Assembly: GCA_017529425.1 (NCBI GenBank)
Contig: JAFXNQ010000042.1
Coordinates: 1 to 33,959, forward strand
Length of the DNA stretch: 33,959 bases
Direction of reading: 5' to 3'
Origin: Bacteroidales bacterium
GTDB lineage: Bacteria; Bacteroidota; Bacteroidia; Bacteroidales; UBA932
A model generated the notes under the pieces. It did no database searches. It worked only from the letters and a program-made list of their open reading frames with translations, and was not told the origin of the DNA. This document shows, piece by piece, positions 24,245 to 33,076 of this stretch (positions within the stretch are counted from its first letter, which is position 1; every line of letters begins with the position of its first letter). The position numbers and the translations under genes were made by a program.

Positions 24245-26381
24245 CCTATATATCAAGCATATCGGCGCTCAGCTGGGCATCAACCAATGGCAGGCGCTCC
24301 ACTGTGTGGAACTCCTGGAAGAGGGGGCGACTATCCCATTCATAAGCCGTTACCGCAAGGAGCGTACCGGCGGCCTGGACGAGGTTCAGGTGGGGCAGAT
24401 CAAACACTACTTCCAGTATTTTACCGACCTTGACAAGCGCAAGGCAGCGATTCTCAAATCGATAGAGGAGCAGGGTGCTCTTACTGACGACCTGCGCGGC
24501 AGGATAGAGGCTGAGGTGGATTCCACCTCGCTGGAGGATATCTACCTGCCTTACCGCCCCAAGAAGCGCACCCGCGCTTCGGTTGCAAAAGAGCGTGGCC
24601 TGGAGCCGCTCGCCGATGCTTTTATGTCGCTCAAAGTGGCCTCGCCCCGCGAACTGGCGCGCAAGTATATAAATGCAGATGTGCCCGACGCAGATGCGGC
24701 CATTGCCGGGGCAAAGGATATCATTGCGGAGCGTATCAGTGAGAATGTCGAGGTGCGCAGCATGCTCCGCTCAAGTTATCTCAAATGGGGTACTGTAGTC
24801 TCAAAACAGTCGCGCGAAGGGGCACAGAAAACGGATGAGAGCGACAACTACCGCAGTTGGTTTGACCATCGCGAACCCATCTCCAGGATTGCCCCGCACC
24901 GCCTGCTTGCAATCCTCCGCGGCGCATCTGAGGGGATGCTGACGGTCAAGGTGGATGTGGATGCCGACCGCAACCTGGAGCGCATCTCAAGGATAGTGCT
25001 TGGTGGCGCTAAAGCGGCCTCGCGTGAACTTTATAATATTCTGTGCGACGCAATGGCCGACAGTTTCAAGCGTCTGCTTCATCCCTCTACTGAAAATGAG
25101 GTGCTCAAGATTGCTAAAGAGAAGGCCGACATAAGCTCCATTAAGGTCTTCGGCGAGAATCTGCGCCAACTTCTGCTCGCCCCGCCGGTTGGGCAGAAAC
25201 GGGTGATGGCCATAGATCCGGGCTTCCGTACAGGATGCAAGGTGGTCTGCCTGGACGCTCAGGGCAATCTGCTTCACAACGATACCATATACCCGCATTC
25301 GCCGGTGAACGAGCGTATCTCCGCCATGAAGAAGATATCCGATATGGTGGAGAAATATGCCGTTGAGGTGATTGCCATAGGCAACGGCACGGCCGGCCGC
25401 GAAACGGAGAGTTTCATAAGCAGGCTGGCGCTGCCGGAGCATATCCGCGTCTATTCTGTAAGTGAAGACGGCGCCTCTGTATACTCTGCTTCAGAAATCG
25501 CCCGCGAAGAGTTTCCGGAATATGACGTTACGGTGCGTGGCGCCGTATCTATCGGACGCCGGCTGCTCGATCCTCTTTCAGAACTTGTGAAGATTGACCC
25601 CAAATCGATAGGGGTGGGGCAGTATCAGCACGATGTGGACCAGGCGCTTCTCAAAGAGGAGCTGGACAATACAGTTGAGAGTTGTGTGAACTCAGTCGGT
25701 GTGAATCTCAACACGGCCAGCGTATATCTGTTGCAGTATGTATCTGGCATAGGCGCGGCTCTTGCGGGCAATATTGTGGAGTACCGCACCGCAAACGGCG
25801 ATTTTGCTTCCCGCAACGACCTTCTGCAGGTCAAGCGTCTCGGTGCCAGGGCCTATGAACAGTGTGCAGGATTTATGAGGATTCCCTCCGCAGCCAACCC
25901 GCTGGACAACTCTGCCGTGCACCCGGAGCGTTACCATCTGGTGGAGAAGATGGCGGCTGACATGAATGTGAGCGTTGGGGAACTGGTAGGCAACGGGGCC
26001 CTCTGTGACAAGATAGATATAGGCGCCTATGTGGGGGGTGATGTGGGTCTGCCTACGTTGCAGGATATCATAGCGGAACTCAGGAAGCCTGGACGGGACC
26101 CCCGTGGTGAGGCTTCGCAGTTCTCTTTTAGCGAGGATGTACGTACCATAGACGATGTGCAGGTAGGGATGATACTCCCCGGTATAATTACAAACATAAC
26201 CGATTTTGGCGCCTTTGTGGATATCGGCATCAAGCAGAGCGGCCTGCTGTATGTCTCCCGGATGCCCAGGGACGGTCGTGGCCGCCCGGCGCTCAAGATC
26301 CAGCAGCAGATAGAGGTCAAGGTGGTGAGTGTGGATACCGTCCGCGGCCGGATCGGGCTCGCTTTGAATATTGCACAATAA
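24237..26381 (+). CDS. tex: Tex-family RNA-binding transcription accessory protein
   Basis: A 714-residue cytosolic protein that binds nucleic acid and transcription complexes. Domains in order: N-terminal Tex helical region (KHIGAQLGINQWQALHCVEL, then ATIPFISRYRKERTGGLDE); a RuvC-like YqgF domain (VMAIDPGFRTGCKVV, about residue 320); a helix-hairpin-helix segment (LQYVSGIGAALAGNIVEYR, about 505); and a C-terminal S1 domain (VQVGMILPGIITNITDFGAF, about 640-710). Length is near the family's 720-780. I chose the ATG at 24237, which begins MTDLYIKH and overlaps the CLC stop by eight bases; the open frame extends further upstream inside the CLC gene but is not Tex-like there. The next gene has its own promoter in the 3' end of tex. 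Confidence 0.95.
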   Translation: MTDLYIKHIGAQLGINQWQALHCVELLEEGATIPFISRYRKERTGGLDEVQVGQIKHYFQYFTDLDKRKAAILKSIEEQGALTDDLRGRIEAEVDSTSLEDIYLPYRPKKRTRASVAKERGLEPLADAFMSLKVASPRELARKYINADVPDADAAIAGAKDIIAERISENVEVRSMLRSSYLKWGTVVSKQSREGAQKTDESDNYRSWFDHREPISRIAPHRLLAILRGASEGMLTVKVDVDADRNLERISRIVLGGAKAASRELYNILCDAMADSFKRLLHPSTENEVLKIAKEKADISSIKVFGENLRQLLLAPPVGQKRVMAIDPGFRTGCKVVCLDAQGNLLHNDTIYPHSPVNERISAMKKISDMVEKYAVEVIAIGNGTAGRETESFISRLALPEHIRVYSVSEDGASVYSASEIAREEFPEYDVTVRGAVSIGRRLLDPLSELVKIDPKSIGVGQYQHDVDQALLKEELDNTVESCVNSVGVNLNTASVYLLQYVSGIGAALAGNIVEYRTANGDFASRNDLLQVKRLGARAYEQCAGFMRIPSAANPLDNSAVHPERYHLVEKMAADMNVSVGELVGNGALCDKIDIGAYVGGDVGLPTLQDIIAELRKPGRDPRGEASQFSFSEDVRTIDDVQVGMILPGIITNITDFGAFVDIGIKQSGLLYVSRMPRDGRGRPALKIQQQIEVKVVSVDTVRGRIGLALNIAQ

Positions 26382-26394
26382 TTGCATATCTTTG
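26363..26394 (+). promoter_or_regulatory. Promoter of the glycosyltransferase gene
   Basis: TTTG (26363-26366, inside tex), a 20-base spacer and TATCTTTG (26387-26394) match the Bacteroides consensus. The -7 box ends six bases before the ATG at 26401, so the transcript should start about three bases from the start codon: a leaderless or near-leaderless mRNA. Confidence 0.75.
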
Positions 26395-26400
26395 TAAGAT

Positions 26401-27129
26401 ATGAGCGCAGAGTCCAAGTTAGTCATTATTCCGACTTACAATGAGAAGGAAAATATCGAGAAGATTATCCGCAAGGTCCGCAGCCTTGAGGGTGATTTTC
26501 ATGTGCTTGTGATTGATGACGGCTCCCCCGACGGCACCGCATCTATTGTCAAGTCGCTGATGGGTGAGTTTGAGGGTTCCCTGTTCATTCTTGAGCGTCA
26601 GGGTAAACTTGGCCTCGGAACGGCATATCTCACTGGCTTTAAGTGGGCTCTGGAGCATGGCTATGACTATATAACCGAGATGGATGCCGATTTTTCCCAC
26701 AACCCGGATGACCTTATCCGCCTCATTGCGGCCTGCAAAGAGGGTGGCGACGTGGCCATAGGGTCGCGCTATTGCAAGGGCATCAGCGTAGTCAACTGGC
26801 CGATTGGGCGAGTGCTGATGTCTTACTTCGCATCTAAATATGTCCGCTTTGTGCTTGGCATCAACGTGTATGACACTACCGCCGGCTTTGTGTGCTACCG
26901 TCGCAAAGTGCTGGAAACCATAGATTTTAACAAGGTGAAGATGAAGGGCTATGGCTTCCAGATAGAGATGAAGTACACCGCATACAAACTCGGATTCAAG
27001 ATTGTGGAGGTCCCGGTGATTTTCGTGGACCGTACAGAGGGGGTGTCCAAGATGAGCAGCAGTATATTTGGCGAGGCTTTCTGGGGAGTGATGGACCTTA
27101 AGATGCGTAAACTAAAACCACGGGCCTGA
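26401..27129 (+). CDS. Polyprenol monophosphomannose synthase-like glycosyltransferase (GT2)
   Basis: A 242-residue inverting glycosyltransferase that probably moves mannose from GDP-mannose to a polyprenyl phosphate at the cytosolic membrane face. Signatures are VIIPTYNEKENIEKII (residues 8-23), VLVIDDGSPDGTA, the metal-binding DAD in EMDADFSHNPDDL, and the acceptor region FKIVEVPVIFVDRTEGVSKM. It lacks C-terminal membrane spans, like the soluble form of dolichol-phosphate-mannose synthase. A glucosyl or GlcNAc donor cannot be excluded. It has its own promoter and is followed after one base by dihydroorotase, so the two share a message. The lipid-linked sugar could serve envelope glycan or protein glycosylation; that is inference. 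Confidence 0.9.
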   Translation: MSAESKLVIIPTYNEKENIEKIIRKVRSLEGDFHVLVIDDGSPDGTASIVKSLMGEFEGSLFILERQGKLGLGTAYLTGFKWALEHGYDYITEMDADFSHNPDDLIRLIAACKEGGDVAIGSRYCKGISVVNWPIGRVLMSYFASKYVRFVLGINVYDTTAGFVCYRRKVLETIDFNKVKMKGYGFQIEMKYTAYKLGFKIVEVPVIFVDRTEGVSKMSSSIFGEAFWGVMDLKMRKLKPRA

Positions 27130-27130
27130 T

Positions 27131-28477
27131 ATGGGACAGTATCTGCTTAAGAATGCTGTCGTAGTAGGTGAAGGTCTCTCCTTTAACGGAGGGATTTTTG
27201 TTAGAGACGGCATAATAGCAGATGTGTTTGATTATTCCCTGGCGGACGATCGTGCCCGCGAAGGGGCTGTCTCCGCCGCAGAGGTAATTGATCTTGGCGG
27301 TTGCCACCTCTGCCCGGGCCTGATAGATACCCACGTCCATTTCCGTGAGCCCGGTGCAACCCAGAAGGGGTGCATTGCCAGCGAAAGCGCCGCCGCCGTG
27401 GCGGGTGGCGTGACATCGTATCTGGATATGCCAAACAACAATCCGCCGGCCGTTACTGCTGCCGCCCTGGCTGCAAAAATGGAGATAGCTGCGCGCGATT
27501 CCCTGGCTAACTACGGCTTTTATCTTGGGGCGACTGACAACAATATAGACGAGGTGGCCCGTGCCGGAGCTGCCGGGGCGTGTGCTGTAAAAATGTTCAT
27601 GGGGTCCTCCACCGGCAATCTGTTGGTAAGTGATCCGGCCGCTATGAAAAATCTGTTTGAACGCTCTCCTCTTATGATAGCTGTCCACGCAGAGGACAAT
27701 GCAATAATAGCTGCCAATATTGAACTCTATAAGGCCCGTTACGGCGATGGAATACCTTTCAGGGCACATCCCCAAATCCGCAGTGCCGCAGCATGCATAG
27801 CCGCAACCCGCAAAGCGGTGGAGCTGGCTTTGACAACCGGTGCCAGGCTGCACATAATGCACGTCTCCACTGCAGAGGAGGTGGAATATCTCGCAGGGGT
27901 AATGAGCAGGACAGATAAGATTACTGCCGAGACCTGTGTGCAGTATCTCACCTTCTGCGATGAGGATTATGGCCGTTTTGGCGCCCAGATAAAATGTAAT
28001 CCCGCCATAAAGGAAGCATCTGACCGTGAAGCGCTTATCCAGGGGGTGCGATCCGGAGTGCTGCAGACCATCTCTACCGACCATGCGCCGCATCTGCCTC
28101 AGGATAAGGCTGGCGGTTATCTGGAGGCGGCCAGTGGTATTCCGCTGGTGCAATATTCACTGCAGATGATGCTGGAGATAGTAAAGAGCGGCAAACTGTC
28201 ACTGCCGACGGTCATAGAGAGGATGTGCCACGCTCCGGCGCGACTGTTCGGCATAGAGAGGCGCGGTTTTATCCGCAAGGGGTATTGGGCAGATTTGGTG
28301 GCGTTCAATATGAATCGCCCTTCGTCCATGGAGCCGTTGTCGCGCTGTGGCTGGAGCCCTGTGAAGGAGTTCTCTTCTACGATAGAATATACTTTTGTGA
28401 ATGGTACAATCGTATCCCGCAACGGGATTCTGACCGATGCGCAACCATCTGGAATGAAACTAACTTATACAAGATAA
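27131..28477 (+). CDS. pyrC: Dihydroorotase (class I)
   Basis: Zinc enzyme of pyrimidine synthesis that interconverts carbamoyl-aspartate and dihydroorotate in the cytosol. The 448 residues have the amidohydrolase set: His68 and His70 in DTHVHFREPG, the bridging Lys in CAVKMFMGS, His in VHAEDN, His in LHIMHVS, and the catalytic Asp in STDHAPHLP. The FREPG form and length point to the class I type rather than the short E. coli PyrC type. The ATG follows the glycosyltransferase TGA by one base. The GH32 gene starts four bases after its stop. An allantoinase or hydantoinase is the main alternative, but the DHAPH motif favours dihydroorotase. Confidence 0.93.
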   Translation: MGQYLLKNAVVVGEGLSFNGGIFVRDGIIADVFDYSLADDRAREGAVSAAEVIDLGGCHLCPGLIDTHVHFREPGATQKGCIASESAAAVAGGVTSYLDMPNNNPPAVTAAALAAKMEIAARDSLANYGFYLGATDNNIDEVARAGAAGACAVKMFMGSSTGNLLVSDPAAMKNLFERSPLMIAVHAEDNAIIAANIELYKARYGDGIPFRAHPQIRSAAACIAATRKAVELALTTGARLHIMHVSTAEEVEYLAGVMSRTDKITAETCVQYLTFCDEDYGRFGAQIKCNPAIKEASDREALIQGVRSGVLQTISTDHAPHLPQDKAGGYLEAASGIPLVQYSLQMMLEIVKSGKLSLPTVIERMCHAPARLFGIERRGFIRKGYWADLVAFNMNRPSSMEPLSRCGWSPVKEFSSTIEYTFVNGTIVSRNGILTDAQPSGMKLTYTR

Positions 28478-28481
28478 CAAT

Positions 28482-30122
28482 ATGAAAAAGACCATTATTG
28501 CCATCCTATGCCTGCTGATGGCGGGCGGCGCGGTTTTCGCCCAGGAAGCCCAGCGTGAAATCAAGGTTAACCAACGCTATCTGAATATTCCGGTTTATGA
28601 CGACCGGGACAGCAAGGTGCTGAAATTTACCGCAAAAGATGTGGAGCCTCTGGACGTGGATGTATGTATAGCTCCTGGTGAACCCACTTATTGGGTATTC
28701 AAGGATATGACTCCCTATATGGGCAAGACAGTCAAGTTGACGTATGAGGGCGATGCCTCGGACCTCGACAAACTCTTTATGGCCGATACCATCGTGGGGC
28801 AGAGCAATTTCTATAAGGAGGCTTTCCGCCCTCAGTTCCACTTCTCGACTCTTCGCGGATGGACCAACGACCCCAACGGCCTGGTATATTACGACGGTGA
28901 ATATCACCTCTATTACCAGCACAACCCCTATAAACGTTACTGGGGCAATATGCACTGGGGGCACGCAGTGAGCCGCGACCTGGTGCACTGGGAGGAATTG
29001 GGCGACGTACTGTTTCCCGACGAAATGGGTACCATGTTCTCCGGTTCTGCCGTAGTGGACGAGAACAATACCAGTGGATTCGGAACCAAGAAGAATCCCC
29101 CTATAGTGTATGCATATACTACTCACGGGCAGTGGCAGAAGCAGAACATAGCCTACAGTCTTGACCATGGCCGCACACTTATAAAGTTTAAGGGCAATCC
29201 TGTTGTCGATTCTCACGAAGCAGCCCGCTCCCACGAAACCCGTGACCCGCGCCTTCTCTGGTACGGCGGCAAAGACGGTCACTGGGTAATGGTGCTGTTT
29301 GAACGCGACGGCAACTCTTTCTATACTTCTGATGATCTGAAGACCTGGACCTACCAGAGCCATTTGCCCGGCTTTGACGAGTGTCCCGACCTGTTCTGCC
29401 TCCCCGTGGACGGCGACAAAAACAACATGAAGTGGGTTACCCTGGGTGCTGCCGGCGTCTATATGATAGGTGATTTTGACGGCAAAAAGTTTACCCCGGA
29501 ATCGGGCAGACACCAATATACATCCGGTGCATTCTACGCTGCCCAGACAGTCAGCAATACCCCAGACGGCCGTTGCATCCAGATTGGCTGGGGTCGCATT
29601 TCTCATCCCGGGATGCCCTTCAACAGCCAGATGCAGCTCCCTACAGAGTTGACTCTGCGCACCACCCGTGATGGTATCCGCCTGGCCAGCAATCCTGTCC
29701 TGGAGGTGAAGACGTTGCTCGACAGGAAGTTTACCGCCGATAAAGCCATGAGTGTGGAGGAAGTCAACAAGGCTCTTGCCCAGTTCACCGATCCCAACCA
29801 GGGTCTACATATCAAAGCTACTGTAAAGCTGGATGCTGCATGCTATACCGCAATCAAGATGAATGATAAGCCCTTTGTTGATTATAATCCCAGTTTTGGT
29901 CTGTTCAACGATCATTTCTATTCTACCGAAGATATGTACGGGCTCGAATTCCCCATCGAGATTTACATTGACAAGACCGGAGTTGAGGTTTTTATAGACA
30001 ACGGCCTCTATAGCTGGTCGGAGCAGCTCTGCACTAACAGCAACAGCCGTCTGTTGACATTTGAGGGGTGGGCCGCCACTATCCAAAACATGGTAATAGA
30101 TACTGTAAACAGCATCTGGTAG
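28482..30122 (+). CDS. Secreted GH32 fructan/sucrose hydrolase
   Basis: A 546-residue retaining beta-fructosidase. The signal peptide MKKTIIAILCLLMAGGAVFA is followed by QEAQ, so it is exported and probably periplasmic. An N-terminal beta-rich region (~25-105), as in Bacteroidota GH32 proteins with a DUF4980-type domain, precedes the five-bladed propeller. Catalytic residues are Asp130 (nucleophile, GWTNDPNG), Asp255 (transition-state stabiliser, ETRDPRLLW) and Glu300 (acid/base, DECPDLF). The C-terminal beta-sandwich is ~400-546. Substrate could be levan, inulin or sucrose; sequence alone cannot tell. It follows pyrC by four bases with no SusC/SusD pair, fructokinase or fructose sensor nearby, which is unusual for fructan use. 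Its stop is two bases from that of convergent lrp. Confidence 0.93.
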   Translation: MKKTIIAILCLLMAGGAVFAQEAQREIKVNQRYLNIPVYDDRDSKVLKFTAKDVEPLDVDVCIAPGEPTYWVFKDMTPYMGKTVKLTYEGDASDLDKLFMADTIVGQSNFYKEAFRPQFHFSTLRGWTNDPNGLVYYDGEYHLYYQHNPYKRYWGNMHWGHAVSRDLVHWEELGDVLFPDEMGTMFSGSAVVDENNTSGFGTKKNPPIVYAYTTHGQWQKQNIAYSLDHGRTLIKFKGNPVVDSHEAARSHETRDPRLLWYGGKDGHWVMVLFERDGNSFYTSDDLKTWTYQSHLPGFDECPDLFCLPVDGDKNNMKWVTLGAAGVYMIGDFDGKKFTPESGRHQYTSGAFYAAQTVSNTPDGRCIQIGWGRISHPGMPFNSQMQLPTELTLRTTRDGIRLASNPVLEVKTLLDRKFTADKAMSVEEVNKALAQFTDPNQGLHIKATVKLDAACYTAIKMNDKPFVDYNPSFGLFNDHFYSTEDMYGLEFPIEIYIDKTGVEVFIDNGLYSWSEQLCTNSNSRLLTFEGWAATIQNMVIDTVNSIW

Positions 30123-30124
30123 AA

Positions 30125-30589
30125 TCAGATTTTCAATCCATAATTCTGTTTGACTGGGTTCATTACAAACGAGCTTTGTATTGAACCCAGACTTTCTATC
30201 CGGCCCAGTACATTCAGAATGAACTGGTTGTAATACTTCATGTCCGGGGCGTGTATTTTCAGCAGGTAGTCATATTCGCCCGATATGTTGTAGCACTCGG
30301 TAACTTCCGGTATCTCCTGTATCCTGGACACAAAGTCGCCGGCTATATCGGTGTTGAGTTTTTGCAGTTTGACGCTGCAGAACACTATGAATCCGAGATT
30401 CAGTTTCTCAGCATTCAGCACTGCGGTGTAGCGCTCTATATATCCTTCGCTCTCCAACCGCTTGAGCCGTTCGTAGACCGGGGAGGGGGAGAGGTGTACC
30501 TTCGCAGCCAGTTCTTTGTTGGTTATGCGTGAGTTATCCTGCAGTGCGCGCAGTATCGCTATGTCGGTTGTATCCAGCCTTAAAGTCAT
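30125..30589 (-). CDS. Lrp/AsnC-family transcriptional regulator
   Basis: A 154-residue DNA-binding regulator responding to amino acids. The N-terminal winged helix-turn-helix is LDTTDIAILRALQDNSRITN (5-24), with KELAAKVHLSPSPVYERLKR following. The C-terminal RAM ligand-binding domain holds VTECYNISGEYDYLLKIHA, a typical effector-site segment. Length is normal. I chose the ATG at 30587-30589; in-frame codons upstream do not look like the family. It is divergent from metY-cysK-cysE, so control of sulfur amino-acid synthesis, with methionine or a related amino acid as effector, is a reasonable inference. It probably also controls itself through the shared 178-base intergenic region. Confidence 0.93.
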   Translation of the reverse strand: MTLRLDTTDIAILRALQDNSRITNKELAAKVHLSPSPVYERLKRLESEGYIERYTAVLNAEKLNLGFIVFCSVKLQKLNTDIAGDFVSRIQEIPEVTECYNISGEYDYLLKIHAPDMKYYNQFILNVLGRIESLGSIQSSFVMNPVKQNYGLKI

Positions 30590-30646
30590 AGAGAAGATTA
30601 TTCTGTATAAACGTGATTTGTAAAGTCCTGTCAGTTGATTATTCTG

Positions 30647-30679
30647 CAAAAATAAGAAATAGTTATATTATTTACCAAG
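30647..30679 (-). promoter_or_regulatory. Promoter of lrp
   Basis: On the minus strand, CTTGG (30679-30675) provides the -33 TTG and TATTTTTG (30654-30647) is an exact -7 match to TAnnTTTG; the spacer is 21 bases. Predicted leader is about 54 bases. Its -33 box is the left arm of the dyad at 30675-30696. Confidence 0.6.
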
Positions 30680-30696
30680 TTTATTTAAATCCTTGG
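30675..30696. repeat. Dyad CCAAG-N12-CTTGG joining the lrp and metY -33 boxes
   Basis: CCAAG at 30675-30679 and CTTGG at 30692-30696 form a 22-base imperfect palindrome with an A/T-rich centre. Each arm doubles as the -33 element of one of the two divergent promoters. The A/T-rich centre and dyad symmetry fit an Lrp-type operator, but no binding site is proven. Confidence 0.5.
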
Positions 30697-30723
30697 AAAA
30701 TACATCGGCAAGACGGAGCTTTG
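30692..30723 (+). promoter_or_regulatory. Promoter of metY
   Basis: TTG (30693-30695), a 20-base spacer and GAGCTTTG (30716-30723, one mismatch to TAnnTTTG) make a plausible promoter. The leader to the ATG at 30768 would be about 41 bases. No SAM riboswitch fold is seen in it. Confidence 0.5.
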
Positions 30724-30767
30724 CAACAGAAAATGAAACGAATAATAACAATAAAAAATACAACACT

Positions 30768-32057
30768 ATGAGCCAGACAAAACTTCATTTTGAGACCCTT
30801 CAACTCCATGTCGGGCAGGAAAGTGCAGACCCCGCATCCGATGCGCGCGCCGTGCCTATCTACCAGACTGCATCTTATGTCTTCCATAACTGTGAACACG
30901 CAGCCGCCCGCTTTGGCCTTGCCGACGCAGGTAACATATACAGCCGCCTGACCAACACCACTCAGGATATCTTTGAGCGCCGTATTGCTGCCCTCGAAGG
31001 TGGTGTGGGCGCCCTTGCCGTTGCCTCCGGCGCGGCAGCCATCACATATTCCATACTAAATATCGCGCGTGCGGGAGATCATATCGTAGCCTCCAAAAAT
31101 ATCTATGGGGGTTCTTATGACCTGCTGCAGCATACTCTGGTACCCTATGGCATCACCACTACTTTTGTGGACGGCAGCGACCCCGCCAATTTTGCTAAGG
31201 CCATCAAGCTCAACACCAAGGCGCTGTTCATAGAGAGTTTCGGCAACCCTAACTCTAACATCACCGATATAGAAGCTGCTGCCCGCGTGGCCCACGAGGC
31301 GGGAGTTCCGCTCATTGTGGACAATACATTTGCCACCCCGTATCTGCTCCGTCCTTTTGAGCACGGCGCAGACATAGTGGTACACTCTGCGACCAAATTT
31401 ATCGGCGGGCACGGTACCACCATCGGCGGCGTTATTGTTGATTCCGGGAAATTCGACTGGAAGGCATCGGGTAAGTTCCCCCAGTTTACCCAGCCGGAAG
31501 AGAGCTATCACGGGATAGTGTTTGCCGATGCTGTCGGCCCTTTGGCCTACATTATCCGCGCCCGCGCCATATTGCTTCGCGATACCGGCTCCACGCTGTC
31601 TCCTGTAAGCGCCTTTATATTCCTGCAGGGGCTCGAAACCCTCTCGCTTCGCGTTGAGCGTCATGTTTACAACGCCCTCAAGGTGGTGGATTTCCTCTCC
31701 AAGCATCCCAAAGTGGCTAAAGTCAACCATCCTTCTCTTGCTACACATTCGGATAATGAATTGTATAAGAGGTATTTCCCCAATGGTGGCGGCTCAATTT
31801 TCACCTTTGAGATCAAGGGTGGACAGAAGGAGGCATTCCAGTTTATCGACTCCCTTAAGATATTCTCGCTGCTGGCTAACGTGGCCGATGTGAAATCTCT
31901 GGTAATCCATCCCGCCACCACCACCCATTCGCAACTTACCGATGCTGAACTGGAAGACCAGGGCATCTCCCGCAGCACCATCCGCCTCTCCATCGGTACG
32001 GAGCATATCGATGACCTTATTGCAGATTTGTCCCAGGCACTTGATTCGGTTGAATAA
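30768..32057 (+). CDS. metY: O-acetylhomoserine (O-acetylserine) sulfhydrylase
   Basis: PLP enzyme of the Cys/Met metabolism family, 429 residues, that makes homocysteine from O-acetylhomoserine and sulfide, and possibly cysteine from O-acetylserine. The start has the family's [37 protein letters not shown] (58-77) and [11 protein letters not shown] are in the cofactor site, [20 protein letters not shown] holds the PLP-contacting Asp, and Lys210 in [16 protein letters not shown] forms the Schiff base. The ~60-residue insertion ([20 protein letters not shown]) after the active Lys is typical of the long MetY type rather than MetB/MetC. The ATG at 30768 fits the conserved N-terminus; an upstream TTG is disfavoured. 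It is divergent from an lrp gene and precedes cysK by 20 bases. Confidence 0.93.
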   Translation: MSQTKLHFETLQLHVGQESADPASDARAVPIYQTASYVFHNCEHAAARFGLADAGNIYSRLTNTTQDIFERRIAALEGGVGALAVASGAAAITYSILNIARAGDHIVASKNIYGGSYDLLQHTLVPYGITTTFVDGSDPANFAKAIKLNTKALFIESFGNPNSNITDIEAAARVAHEAGVPLIVDNTFATPYLLRPFEHGADIVVHSATKFIGGHGTTIGGVIVDSGKFDWKASGKFPQFTQPEESYHGIVFADAVGPLAYIIRARAILLRDTGSTLSPVSAFIFLQGLETLSLRVERHVYNALKVVDFLSKHPKVAKVNHPSLATHSDNELYKRYFPNGGGSIFTFEIKGGQKEAFQFIDSLKIFSLLANVADVKSLVIHPATTTHSQLTDAELEDQGISRSTIRLSIGTEHIDDLIADLSQALDSVE

Positions 32058-32070
32058 TTATTTACATTTG
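32041..32070 (+). promoter_or_regulatory. Internal promoter of cysK
   Basis: TTG (32041-32043, in the last codons of metY), a 19-base spacer and TACATTTG (32063-32070) match the consensus. The -7 box ends seven bases before the cysK ATG, predicting a leader of about four bases. Confidence 0.7.
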
Positions 32071-32077
32071 TGATACT

Positions 32078-33013
32078 ATGGCAAAGATTTACAATTCTGC
32101 ACTGGAGCTTGTGGGCAAGACCCCTCTCGTGCGACTGAATTCGATAATAAAAAAATATGAACTGAAGGCCGACCTGCTGGCCAAGGTGGAGTATTTCAAC
32201 CCCGCCGGCAGTGTCAAGGACCGAGTGGCTCTTGCAATGGTACTCGACGCCGAGAATAAGGGGCTGCTGAAACCGGGTGCGACCATCATTGAGCCGACCA
32301 GCGGCAATACCGGGGTGGGGTTGGCCTTTGTTTCTTCTGTACGCGGTTATCACTTGATTCTGACAATGCCGGAGACTATGAGTGTTGAACGCCGCAACCT
32401 GCTCAAGGCACGCGGAGCAGAACTGGTACTCACCCCGGGTTCAGCGGGAATGAAGGGGGCGATAGCCAAGGCAGAAGAGCTGCGCGACAGCATCCCCGGC
32501 AGCATCATCCTTGGTCAGTTTGATAACCCCGCCAACCCTGACGCGCACTATCGCACCACAGGGGAGGAGATATGGACTGATACCGATGGCAAGGTCGACC
32601 TGTTTGTGGCTGGCGCAGGCACTGCCGGAACTGTTTCTGGTGTGGGGCGTTCGCTCAAGGGACATAAACTGTCGGTAAAAATTGTGGCTGTTGAGCCCGC
32701 TACGAGTGCAGTGTTAAGCGGAAATCCTTCCGGCCCCCACAAGATACAGGGTATCGGTGCGGGTTTTGTGCCGGCCAATTTTGACCGCAGCGTTGTAGAT
32801 GAGATCCTGCCCGTGTCAAATGAGGATTCGTTTGCGGCATCAAGGGAACTTGCCGCGCAGGAGGGGCTTCTGGTGGGCATCTCTTCGGGTGCTGCTGCCT
32901 CAGCCGCCATCGCGCTTGCCCTCAGGCCGGAGAACGCAGGCAAAACCATAGTGGTATTGCTTCCTGATACGGGAGAGCGATATCTCTCTACCGAGCTTTT
33001 TGCCAAAGAATAG
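32078..33013 (+). CDS. cysK: Cysteine synthase A (O-acetylserine sulfhydrylase)
   Basis: PLP enzyme joining O-acetylserine and sulfide to cysteine, 311 residues. The Schiff-base Lys47 is in NPAGSVKDR, the substrate loop TSGNTG is at 74-79, the phosphate-binding [13 protein letters not shown] lies near residue 185, and GISSGAA is near 270. Length and motifs fit CysK rather than CysM. It has its own promoter in the end of metY, besides possible read-through. A terminator-like hairpin follows, built into the cysE promoter. Together with cysE it makes cysteine from serine in two steps. Confidence 0.96.
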   Translation: MAKIYNSALELVGKTPLVRLNSIIKKYELKADLLAKVEYFNPAGSVKDRVALAMVLDAENKGLLKPGATIIEPTSGNTGVGLAFVSSVRGYHLILTMPETMSVERRNLLKARGAELVLTPGSAGMKGAIAKAEELRDSIPGSIILGQFDNPANPDAHYRTTGEEIWTDTDGKVDLFVAGAGTAGTVSGVGRSLKGHKLSVKIVAVEPATSAVLSGNPSGPHKIQGIGAGFVPANFDRSVVDEILPVSNEDSFAASRELAAQEGLLVGISSGAAASAAIALALRPENAGKTIVVLLPDTGERYLSTELFAKE

Positions 33014-33014
33014 T

Positions 33015-33044
33015 TTTGCGTATACGATATTTGAAGTACATTTG
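33015..33044 (+). promoter_or_regulatory. Promoter of cysE
   Basis: TTTG (33015-33018), an 18-base spacer and TACATTTG (33037-33044) match the Bacteroides consensus; the -33 box starts two bases after the cysK stop. Predicted start is near 33048, inside the 5' arm of the cysK terminator hairpin. Confidence 0.75.
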
Positions 33045-33072
33045 CCGGACGGGTTTTTACCGCCCGGCTTTT
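33044..33072 (+). terminator. cysK terminator, overlapping the cysE promoter
   Basis: GCCGGACGG (33044-33052) pairs with CCGCCCGGC (33060-33068) with one A:C mismatch, followed by four T. Only RNA coming from cysK contains the complete 5' arm; RNA begun at the cysE promoter starts within it. The T-run ends four bases before the cysE ATG. Confidence 0.7.
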
Positions 33073-33076
33073 GTAT

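Noticed and set aside
27098-28153. Long minus-strand open frame (about 350 codons) opposite dihydroorotase
   Set aside because: It is the antisense shadow of a clear amidohydrolase gene; its translation is rich in Cys, His and Gly without domain-like patterns.
28506-29606. Long minus-strand open frame (about 366 codons) opposite the GH32 gene
   Set aside because: The plus strand encodes the full set of GH32 motifs; the antisense product matches nothing and has no start signals.
30590-30767. Possible SAM riboswitch upstream of metY
   Set aside because: The predicted leader is only about 41 bases and has no SAM-I or SAM-II-like stem arrangement.
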